A stretch of DNA of 6,415 nt. Source: an uncultured Ruminococcus sp. (lineage in GTDB: Bacteria; Bacillota; Clostridia; Oscillospirales; Ruminococcaceae). The translations under genes were made by a program, and so were the position numbers. Where the stretch lies: NCBI GenBank assembly GCA_945867875.1, contig CAMBJF010000141.1:1-6415 (forward strand), read 5' to 3'. This document shows positions 1 through 5,374 of the stretch, in pieces (within the stretch, counting starts at the first letter, position 1; each line of letters starts with the position of its first letter). The notes beneath the pieces were generated by a model. The model searched no databases. It worked only from the letters and a program-made list of their open reading frames with translations, and had not been told where the DNA came from.

Positions 1-54
1 ATATAGACCCATATGTTGGGCAACTTGCTCTGTTAAACGTTTTCAAATATGAAC

Positions 55-100
55 AAAAATATGCCGCCCTGTCTGTCAAAAAAGCAGTAAGGGCGGCATA
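55..100 (-). terminator. Rho-independent terminator of the DAHP synthase gene
   Basis: ATGCCGCCCT at 61-70 pairs with AGGGCGGCAT at 90-99, and one more A-T pair extends the stem to 60/100. The loop is 19 nt. Read on the minus strand, the stem is followed by a T-rich run (complement of the A run 55-59), and it lies about 17 nt past the stop codon of the DAHP synthase gene. A T run at 104-108 on the plus strand means it may also stop plus-strand transcripts entering from the left, although no gene is recognised there. Confidence 0.85.
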
Positions 101-117
101 ATATTTTTATACGTTTA

Positions 118-1149
118 TCAAAGCTGATCTGCGATATCGTAAATGAGCTTTTCGGACTTTTCCCAGCCGAGGCAGGGGTCAGTGATAGACTTGCCGTAGG
201 TGCCTTCTTCAACCTTCTGGCAGCCGTCAACGATGTAGCTCTCGATCATAAAGCCCTTTACGATCTTGCGGATATCGTTGTTGTGGCGGCAGCTGTGAAG
301 AACTTCGTTGCAAATTCTGATCTGCTCCATAAACTGCTTGCCGGAGTTTGCGTGGTTAGCGTCAATGATAACAGCCATATTTTCAAGGTTCTTTGCGCTG
401 TACATATCGTAAAGACGAACAAGGTCCTCGTAGTGGTAGTTGGGGTGAGAGTTGCCGTGCTTGTCAACATAGCCTCTGAGAATGGCGTGGGTAAGAGGAT
501 TGCCCTTGCTGCGTGCTTCCCAGCCTCTGTAGAGGAATGTGTGCTGTGACTGAGCGGCAATAATGGAGTTGAGCATAACGGAGTAGTCACCGCTGGTGGG
601 GTTCTTCATTCCGACGGGAACCATAAGTCCGCTGGCGGTGAGACGGTGCTGCTGGTCCTCAACGGAACGTGCACCGATAGCAACGTAGGAAAGGATATCG
701 GAAAGATATCTGTGGTTCTCGGGATAAAGCATTTCATCAGCACAGCCAAGACCTGTTTCGGTGAGAGCCTTAGTGTGGAGCTTTCTTATGGCGATAAGAC
801 CTTCAAGCATATCCTCGGACTTAGTGGGGTCGGGCTGATGAACCATACCCTTGTAGCCCTGACCGGTTGTACGTGGCTTGTTGGTGTAAATTCTGGGGAT
901 AATGAGAATCTTGTCCTTGACCTTGTCCTGGACTTTTGCAAGGCGGTTTACATAGTCAAGAACGCTGTCCTCACGGTCGGCGGAGCAGGGACCGATGATA
1001 AGAAGGAACTTATCGGACTTGCCTGTAAAAACGTCGGCAATGGCAGCGTCACGCTCAGCCTTTATCTTCTTGACTTCTTCGGGAATGGGGAACTGCTCTT
1101 TTATCTCCTTGGGGATAGGCAGCTTTCTGACGAAATCCATATTCATCAT
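118..1149 (-). CDS. aroG: 3-deoxy-7-phosphoheptulonate (DAHP) synthase, class I
   Basis: This cytoplasmic enzyme condenses phosphoenolpyruvate with erythrose 4-phosphate to DAHP, the entry step of the shikimate pathway to Phe, Tyr and Trp. The 343-residue product matches the length and motif order of the E. coli AroF/G/H class. It shows GPCSA at 53-57, RIYTNKPRT at 86-94 (PEP-binding Arg86 and Lys91), GARSVEDQ at 159-166, VGMKNPTSGD at 179-188, DANHANSGK at 263-271 and YGKSITDPCLGW at 318-329. By correspondence with AroG, the metal ligands are Cys55, His266, Glu303 and Asp324, all present. There is no fused ACT or chorismate mutase domain. Three Met codons lie at the start; the first (1149) is chosen because AAGGAGT at 1161-1167 stands 11 nt upstream. 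It is transcribed alone from its own promoter and ends at its own terminator. The paralogue letter and feedback effector cannot be decided from sequence alone. Confidence 0.96.
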   Translation of the reverse strand: MMNMDFVRKLPIPKEIKEQFPIPEEVKKIKAERDAAIADVFTGKSDKFLLIIGPCSADREDSVLDYVNRLAKVQDKVKDKILIIPRIYTNKPRTTGQGYKGMVHQPDPTKSEDMLEGLIAIRKLHTKALTETGLGCADEMLYPENHRYLSDILSYVAIGARSVEDQQHRLTASGLMVPVGMKNPTSGDYSVMLNSIIAAQSQHTFLYRGWEARSKGNPLTHAILRGYVDKHGNSHPNYHYEDLVRLYDMYSAKNLENMAVIIDANHANSGKQFMEQIRICNEVLHSCRHNNDIRKIVKGFMIESYIVDGCQKVEEGTYGKSITDPCLGWEKSEKLIYDIADQL

Positions 1150-1262
1150 AACTAAAACAAACTCCTTTATATTCGTTTCTCATAAATTCTGTCAGGAAAC
1201 GGAAAATATGTATATCAGCCGCAGATGATTTACTGCTTTAAAGTGCGATATATCTGTTATGC

Positions 1263-1291
1263 ATTATAACATATATAATAACGTTTGTCAA
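1263..1291 (-). promoter_or_regulatory. Sigma-A type promoter of the DAHP synthase gene
   Basis: On the minus strand a perfect TTGACA (complement of 1286-1291) is followed after exactly 17 nt by a perfect TATAAT (complement of 1263-1268). Transcription should start near 1256, giving a leader of about 107 nt before the ATG at 1149. In that leader I see only a weak 4-bp stem (GCAG 1221-1224 with CTGC 1233-1236), and no T-box, aromatic-rich leader peptide with a ribosome binding site, or clear attenuator. Expression could therefore be fairly constitutive, though that is inference. Confidence 0.85.
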
Positions 1292-1435
1292 GATTATAAC
1301 GCCACTTTTTTACATTATACACTATTCAAACGGTAGGATAAAGAGAGCTTTTTTAATTTAACTACAATTAATCTGTGAATTTTTTGACTTTAAATCGGCA
1401 AAATGTTGTTGTTTGTGCATAAATATAATGTGTTG

Positions 1436-1463
1436 AATTTGTGAGGCTATCCAAAATTTGTGA
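1436..1463 (+). repeat. Direct repeat AATTTGTGA upstream of the GntR operon promoter
   Basis: The nine-base word AATTTGTGA occurs at 1436-1444 and again at 1455-1463, 19 nt start to start, about two helical turns. The second copy ends 7 nt before the -35 box at 1471. This position would suit an activator binding as a tandem dimer, but the region is T-rich and chance cannot be excluded. The rest of the gene-free stretch 1292-1435 is AT-rich; apart from a lone operator-like half site TTAACTA (1358-1364) I see nothing definite in it. Confidence 0.35.
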
Positions 1464-1470
1464 ATGTGTG

Positions 1471-1499
1471 TTGACATAAGCTTTCAGTGGTGCTATAGT
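1471..1499 (+). promoter_or_regulatory. Sigma-A type promoter of the GntR-ABC operon
   Basis: TTGACA at 1471-1476 is followed by a 17-nt spacer and TATAGT at 1494-1499, a near-consensus strong promoter. The expected transcription start is around 1505-1507, giving a short leader of roughly 37 nt to the ATG at 1543. Such a strong core promoter fits an operon held off by a repressor, since the palindrome overlaps the -10 box and start point. Confidence 0.88.
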
Positions 1500-1521
1500 T
1501 AGTTACACAAGTAATTAACTA
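1496..1521. promoter_or_regulatory. Palindromic operator, probable autoregulatory site of the GntR regulator
   Basis: TAGTTAGTTAC (1496-1506) and GTAATTAACTA (1511-1521) form an inverted repeat with 10 of 11 matching positions around a 4-nt centre (ACAA). The only mismatch is 1502/1515. The site covers most of the -10 box and the predicted start point, so a bound dimer would block RNA polymerase. GntR/YtrA regulators commonly repress their own operon through such palindromes; binding by this protein is inferred from position and symmetry. Confidence 0.78.
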
Positions 1522-1528
1522 AATAGCT

Positions 1529-1536
1529 AAGGAGGT
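1529..1536 (+). promoter_or_regulatory. Ribosome binding site that fixes the GntR start
   Basis: AAGGAGGT at 1529-1536 is a full-strength Shine-Dalgarno sequence. It directly abuts an ATG at 1537, which leaves no spacer, but it lies 6 nt before the in-frame ATG at 1543. Translation should therefore begin at 1543, dropping Met-Arg from the longest reading frame. Confidence 0.85.
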
Positions 1537-1542
1537 ATGAGA

Positions 1543-1911
1543 ATGCATTTCAACCCTGACGGCGAAAAGCCCATATATGTGCAGATGGCTGAGTGGATAG
1601 AGGAAAATATCCTTTCGGGAGCGTTTCCCGAGGAAGCTCAGATACCGTCCACCACGGACATCTCGGCGCAATACAAGATAAATCCTGCCACTGCGCTGAA
1701 AGGTATGAACATTTTGGTTGACAAAGGGATAATTTACAAGAAAAGGGGACTGGGTATGTTTGTAAGCGAGGGTGCGGCTGAAAAGCTCAGGAGCGAAAGA
1801 AAGCAGGAATTTTTCGAGAAATTCGTAAAATCTCTTATGAGCGAAGCCGAAAAGCTGGGCATCACAAAAAACGAGGTCATTGATATGATCGAAAGGGGCG
1901 GTGACAAATGA
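1543..1911 (+). CDS. GntR family transcriptional regulator, YtrA type
   Basis: A 122-residue DNA-binding protein, the short form typical of the YtrA subfamily of GntR regulators. These have a winged helix-turn-helix and only a short helical C-terminus for dimerisation, with no large ligand-binding domain. The GntR signature runs from KPIYVQMAEWIEENI (9-23), through the helix-turn-helix around IPSTTDISAQYKINPATA (34-51), to the wing GIIYKKRGLGMFVS (62-75). Residues 76-122 are charged and helical. It is the first gene of the operon, and its stop overlaps the ATPase start by 4 nt (ATGA), suggesting translational coupling. A palindrome on its own promoter suggests autorepression. In Bacillus, the related YtrA system responds to cell-wall active peptides; the inducer here is unknown. 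The start at 1543 is preferred over 1537 on ribosome binding site spacing. Confidence 0.92.
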   Translation: MHFNPDGEKPIYVQMAEWIEENILSGAFPEEAQIPSTTDISAQYKINPATALKGMNILVDKGIIYKKRGLGMFVSEGAAEKLRSERKQEFFEKFVKSLMSEAEKLGITKNEVIDMIERGGDK

Positions 1912-2759
1912 GCACGATCGAGATAAAGAATTTATCCAAAAGCTTTGGCAAAAATCAGGCTCTGAGCGATGTTACGCTCACCTTGAAGGAAAACTGCATC
2001 TACGGACTTCTGGGCAGAAACGGTGCAGGAAAATCCACTCTTATGAACATCATCAACAACCGCATTTTTGCGGACAGCGGTGAGATTCTCATTGACGGCA
2101 TACCGAGCCGTGACAATGACAAGGCGCTGGGAAAGCTCCATATGATGGGGGAGCAGCTTTTATATGCACCGTCTCTCAAAGTCTCGGAAATGTTTAAGGC
2201 AGCCGCCTGCTTTTATCCCGAATATGATATGGAATACGCAATGAAGCTCAGCGAGGAATACAAGCTGAACACCAAAGCCAAGCTCCAGAAGCTCTCCACA
2301 GGCTACCGCTCCATCGCGAAGATAATCAATGCTCTTGCCTGCAATGCAGATGTCGTTTTCTTTGACGAGCCTGTTCTCGGTCTTGACGCAAATCACCGTG
2401 ATATGTTTTACAGACAGGCGATTGAGAAATACAACTCCCGTCCCGCAACCTTTGTCATCTCCACTCATCTTATCGAGGAAGCGGCGGGACTTATCGAAAG
2501 AGCCGTTGTCATCAAAGACGGCAGACTTCTTCTTGACGAGGACACGGAGGCTATCCGCTCAATGGGCTACAGCGTTTCGGGAAAAGCAAGCCTTGTAGAT
2601 GAATTTGCAAAGGGCAGGGAAGTAATGTCTGAGGATACTCTGGGAGGGCTGAAAACAGCGTATATCAAGGGTGACAGATTTTCGGAAAATATCCCAGATG
2701 AACTTGAGGTACAGCCTCTCAGTCTCCAGTCCCTGTTCATACATCTTACAAATTCATAA
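1908..2759 (+). CDS. ABC transporter ATP-binding protein (YtrB-like)
   Basis: A 283-residue ABC ATPase that hydrolyses ATP to power a membrane partner, probably the next gene. Walker A GRNGAGKST is at 36-44, the likely Q-loop Gln at 83, Walker B VVFFDEP at 149-155, the D-loop GLD at 158-160 and the switch His at 187 in STHLIEEA. The signature motif is LSTGY (129-133) rather than LSGGQ, a variation I associate with export-type ATPases next to YtrA-type regulators. The last ~70 residues form a C-terminal extension beyond the core domain. Translation is coupled to the regulator by the ATGA overlap, with a G-rich ribosome binding site (AGGGGCGG, 1894-1901) 6 nt before the ATG. All key catalytic residues are present, so it should be active. 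The transported substrate cannot be told from sequence. Confidence 0.94.
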   Translation: MSTIEIKNLSKSFGKNQALSDVTLTLKENCIYGLLGRNGAGKSTLMNIINNRIFADSGEILIDGIPSRDNDKALGKLHMMGEQLLYAPSLKVSEMFKAAACFYPEYDMEYAMKLSEEYKLNTKAKLQKLSTGYRSIAKIINALACNADVVFFDEPVLGLDANHRDMFYRQAIEKYNSRPATFVISTHLIEEAAGLIERAVVIKDGRLLLDEDTEAIRSMGYSVSGKASLVDEFAKGREVMSEDTLGGLKTAYIKGDRFSENIPDELEVQPLSLQSLFIHLTNS

Positions 2760-2776
2760 GAAAGGACGATACATAT

Positions 2777-3604
2777 ATGACAAAGCACAGCTTTACGGCA
2801 TCATATAAATACCAGGTCCGCAGAATAATTTTTATGCTTATACTTACATTGTGTGCGGCTCTTGTGGCAGAAATCATTCTTGTTGCTATAGCAAATTACG
2901 GGATTGACGGAAGATTAACGCTTGAGGGCATCGGTTTTCCCTGTCTTGACGCACTTTCGGGGTTGATGCTTTTTATCTACGGGGCATATTTTCTTGCAGA
3001 ATTTATGAATGCAGGTGCGGCAAACGGGGTATCACGCACCACAAGCCTCGTTTCGGCAATTGCTTCAAACTTCACCGTATCGGCAGCATTAGCATTATTC
3101 GTGTCGGTCGTTTCGCCGCTGATAAATTCATTATCGGACAGTGGTTCAGATATATTCCTGCTTGAATTTATTTATGGCGAGAAAAAATTTTTTGAGTTTT
3201 ACGGCGAGAACGCCTTTGTTGTAAGGATAAGATTTTTCATAATGTGCACCCTTTCCGTATTCCTTTGCGCTATGGTGGGAATACTGTTTGCCGCTGCATT
3301 TTACAAGCTTTCAAGGGTCGGAACTGTAATTTTTACATTGATAATTGTTTTTGTGCCTGCTTTCGGTTATCCTATGGCAAGCATTTCACTTGCAAAAAGG
3401 GGTATTGACCTTGATAGCTGTATGAAAAAATTTTTTACCGAAGTCGAAAGAGCGTTCGGAATGGCTCACGTTAACGGAAGTCAGGCGGGAGACTTTGTTC
3501 GGGGCGGATTTATGATGCTCTTAACAGCAGTCGTTATGGGCTTTATCGCTTGGCTCATTGTGCGCCGTGCAAATGCAAAGCCTGCGGCTATAAGGGGGGA
3601 TTGA
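2777..3604 (+). CDS. Integral membrane protein, probable ABC-2 type permease subunit
   Basis: A 275-residue hydrophobic protein with about six membrane segments, near residues 17-39, 54-79, 87-116, 150-178, 182-206 and 240-263. The N-terminus is short and basic. A loop with charged residues lies near 117-149 and a second, larger loop near 207-238. Its position 17 nt after the ATPase and the six-helix layout fit the membrane partner of a simple exporter, as in YtrA-type operons. I do not recognise a specific family motif, so the permease call rests on topology and context. AAAGGA at 2761-2766 gives a ribosome binding site 10 nt before the ATG. Only one permease gene is present, so the transporter would be a homodimer or would use a second subunit from elsewhere. 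Confidence 0.75.
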   Translation: MTKHSFTASYKYQVRRIIFMLILTLCAALVAEIILVAIANYGIDGRLTLEGIGFPCLDALSGLMLFIYGAYFLAEFMNAGAANGVSRTTSLVSAIASNFTVSAALALFVSVVSPLINSLSDSGSDIFLLEFIYGEKKFFEFYGENAFVVRIRFFIMCTLSVFLCAMVGILFAAAFYKLSRVGTVIFTLIIVFVPAFGYPMASISLAKRGIDLDSCMKKFFTEVERAFGMAHVNGSQAGDFVRGGFMMLLTAVVMGFIAWLIVRRANAKPAAIRGD

Positions 3605-3605
3605 T

Positions 3606-4190
3606 ATGAAAATAAGAAAGCTTATACCCATAATTATGTGTGCTCTCTGCCTTACCGCCTGCGCAGATATACCCGAGGTAAGGGAGAGCATTCCCGAAGA
3701 TGAGCAGACTGTCATAGCTCCTCCCGAAAACGGCTGGACAGCGGAGGAACTTGCAAAGGTGTCATACTTTGACGGCGTTCAGCTTTCATATCCCATAACG
3801 CTCAGAAGTCTCGGCTCGGCGTATGGTGTATTGCTCGATTTTAAAAGTAGTGACGGCGATACGACCTACAGTATCGGCAAAGATATAATGTCCTTGGACA
3901 ACTATGCAAATATCCGGGCTTCGGACGGTGCTGCTGAATTGTCTCCCGATACCGAAATAACAGAATTTTGGTCCTATTCCGAAAATATTTCAGTGAACGG
4001 TATAAAAATGGGTGCAGATAAGGACGCTGTCATTTTGGCTCTCGGAGAGCCTGACAGCATTGATGATACTTCATATGATGTTGTATCTGTATATACATAT
4101 CTTGACAGAAACACTGGCAGGACGATCTTGGAAATAAACGTTATTAAGGAGAATGGCTGTGTTACCGTAATATCTCTTGGGGATAAGTAA
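3606..4190 (+). CDS. Lipoprotein with SmpA/BLIP-like C-terminal domain, ABC operon member
   Basis: A 194-residue secreted lipoprotein. It has a basic N-terminus (KIRK), a hydrophobic core and the lipobox LTAC, so Cys19 should be lipidated and the protein anchored on the outer face of the membrane. Residues 20-45 are an acidic, proline-containing linker. The C-terminal part (128-194) carries the pattern NGIKMG then DAVILALGEPD (140-150), followed by predicted strands. This resembles the small SmpA/OmlA or beta-lactamase-inhibitor-protein-like domains often found in Gram-positive lipoproteins, probably used for protein binding. An earlier stretch (DGVQLSYPITLRSLG, from about residue 56) may be a related half-domain. 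The start codon lies 1 nt after the membrane protein stop, with AAGGGGGGA (3592-3600) as ribosome binding site, so it is co-translated. Its function is unknown; an accessory or sensing role for the ABC complex is inferred from operon context. Confidence 0.82.
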   Translation: MKIRKLIPIIMCALCLTACADIPEVRESIPEDEQTVIAPPENGWTAEELAKVSYFDGVQLSYPITLRSLGSAYGVLLDFKSSDGDTTYSIGKDIMSLDNYANIRASDGAAELSPDTEITEFWSYSENISVNGIKMGADKDAVILALGEPDSIDDTSYDVVSVYTYLDRNTGRTILEINVIKENGCVTVISLGDK

Positions 4191-4224
4191 TGCCATTGTA
4201 TATGCAGATGTGACGTTCTGACAT

Positions 4225-4261
4225 AAAAATATCCCGCTCTCTTTTTTGAAAACGGGATATT
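4225..4261 (-). terminator. Rho-independent terminator of the ECF S component gene
   Basis: AATATCCCG (4228-4236) pairs with CGGGATATT (4253-4261), a 9-bp stem with a 16-nt loop. On the minus strand it is followed by a T run (complement of the A run 4225-4229) and lies 13 nt past the stop at 4275. On the plus strand there is no T run after the stem, so it is a poor terminator for the converging lipoprotein operon. Confidence 0.82.
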
Positions 4262-4274
4262 GCATTATGCGGAA

Positions 4275-5099
4275 TTATTCAGCCGCATCTTCCTCAGCGG
4301 GCTTTTCGGGAATTTCTATCCCAAGCTCGGAGGTGAGGTAATCGATCTGATACTGAAGATCATCTATCTGAGCGGCATAAGCGGCTTCCTTTTCAGCCTG
4401 CTTCTTTTCGACCTTGTTGGTGTTTGCCAGGTCAATGGTGTAAAGGGTAGTTACAACTATTGCAAAAATTGTAAGACCTGCTGTAAGGGGATTGAACCAG
4501 CCCTTTTTCTCTTCCTTTTCGGCGATGAACTCTGCAATGCCTGTGTGGGCGAGAGCCTTGGAAAGGGCGAAGTAAAGGGGAATTGCGATAACGCAGGCAA
4601 GAACGCCGTTTATAGTAGATGTGATAGCATTCACGCCTGTGAGCTTAAGAGCTACGGAAACAGGTTCGCCGAGAAGAATCTGGCTTATGAATGTCTTGAG
4701 AAGATAAAGAACAATGTACACGAGCTGACCGACTATCGCACCAACGATAACAGCCTTTTTCTCATTTGCGGGACCGTGCTTTCTGATGTGACCTGCTGTG
4801 AAGCCCATTGCGAATTTTGAGAAGAATGTGTAGGGAGCGGAAACGATGTACACGGGGTCAAAAAGGTCGTAAAGACCTGCGCCGATGCCCGATGCAAGAC
4901 CGCCCTTAAGTCTGCCGAAAAGGAGACCTGCAAGAAGGCACATTGAGTTTCCAAGGTGTATTCTTGTGACAAGTGCGCCGTTGGGTATTTTTATCTGGAG
5001 ATAATTTCCCACATAAACGAGAGCCGCCATAAGACCCACTATAATAATTGAATAGAGCTTTCTTCTTCCCGAAGAAGCTTTTGCTGCTGTTTCTGCCAT
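4275..5099 (-). CDS. ECF transporter S component with extra C-terminal helix and coiled coil
   Basis: A 274-residue membrane protein resembling substrate-binding S components of energy-coupling factor transporters, which capture vitamins and work with a shared EcfA/EcfA'/EcfT module encoded elsewhere. The core (about 15-185) has the usual six hydrophobic segments. The GNSMCLLAGLLFGRLKGGLA stretch (50-69) and the DLFDP...APYTFFSKFAMGF region (78-100) are typical of the riboflavin/HmpT-like S-component group. Unusually, residues 186-274 add a charged linker, a seventh hydrophobic segment (about 204-225) and a charged helical tail (229-260, likely coiled coil) ending in an acidic segment. Most S components end after the sixth helix. 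GGAGGT (complement of 5108-5113) lies 8 nt before the ATG, confirming the start. No known riboswitch is visible upstream, so the vitamin cannot be named. Confidence 0.8.
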   Translation of the reverse strand: MAETAAKASSGRRKLYSIIIVGLMAALVYVGNYLQIKIPNGALVTRIHLGNSMCLLAGLLFGRLKGGLASGIGAGLYDLFDPVYIVSAPYTFFSKFAMGFTAGHIRKHGPANEKKAVIVGAIVGQLVYIVLYLLKTFISQILLGEPVSVALKLTGVNAITSTINGVLACVIAIPLYFALSKALAHTGIAEFIAEKEEKKGWFNPLTAGLTIFAIVVTTLYTIDLANTNKVEKKQAEKEAAYAAQIDDLQYQIDYLTSELGIEIPEKPAEEDAAE

Positions 5100-5224
5100 A
5101 GCCTGAGACCTCCAAAAATCTTATATCATATTATTTTGATAGGATAATAATACTCCTGCGGGACAAAAAAATCAACCTTGGCAAACTTTTGAAACAAATA
5201 CATCAAAATATGCACAGTGTACTA

Positions 5225-5254
5225 TTTATATTATGTATTTGTATGATAAATCAA
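5225..5254 (-). promoter_or_regulatory. Possible promoter for the ECF S component gene
   Basis: On the minus strand TTGATT (complement of 5249-5254) and TATAAA (complement of 5225-5230) are 18 nt apart, upstream of the S component gene and downstream of the terminator of the preceding minus-strand gene. The leader would be about 120 nt. The region is very AT-rich, so chance matches are likely. I looked for TPP, FMN, cobalamin, preQ1 and folate riboswitch core motifs in this leader and saw none. Confidence 0.35.
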
Positions 5255-5291
5255 ACATATTCAACAAATAAAATTCGGCAAAAAACGGCAA

Positions 5292-5339
5292 AAAAATCAT
5301 TCTGCGGAAAATGCTACAATTATCCGCAGAATGATTTTT
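5292..5339 (-). terminator. Long-stem terminator after the substrate-binding lipoprotein gene
   Basis: Residues 5292-5308 and 5323-5339 form a perfect 17-bp inverted repeat around a 14-nt loop; the GC-rich part is TTCTGCGGA paired with TCCGCAGAA. T runs follow the stem on the minus strand (complement of 5291-5296), and also on the plus strand (5335-5339). It starts 35 nt past the stop of the lipoprotein gene at 5375. It insulates that gene from the S component gene, so the two are separate units. Confidence 0.88.
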
Positions 5340-5374
5340 ATATGTATGTGCAAAACGCCGATATGATGATTTTA

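Noticed and set aside
3..101. Open plus-strand frame from the window edge to TAA at 99-101, possibly a gene C-terminus
   Set aside because: Only about 32 codons, it runs through the terminator hairpin, and its codons (CCA, CAA, TTA, ATA) differ from those favoured by the neighbouring genes. A real gene end cannot be excluded without sequence to the left.
646..1155. Plus-strand frame of 169 codons opposite the DAHP synthase gene
   Set aside because: It is antisense to a fully conserved enzyme and has no recognisable domain or ribosome binding site.
1055..1183. Short minus-strand frame starting at 1183 with several Tyr and Phe codons, a possible aromatic leader peptide
   Set aside because: It lacks a ribosome binding site, overlaps the Shine-Dalgarno and start of the DAHP synthase gene, and shows no attenuator hairpin with a T run.
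5100..5374. Vitamin riboswitch upstream of the S component gene
   Set aside because: I looked for TPP, FMN, cobalamin, folate and preQ1 core motifs on the minus strand and found none; CTGAGA at 5103-5108 is on the wrong strand and lacks the rest of a thi box.
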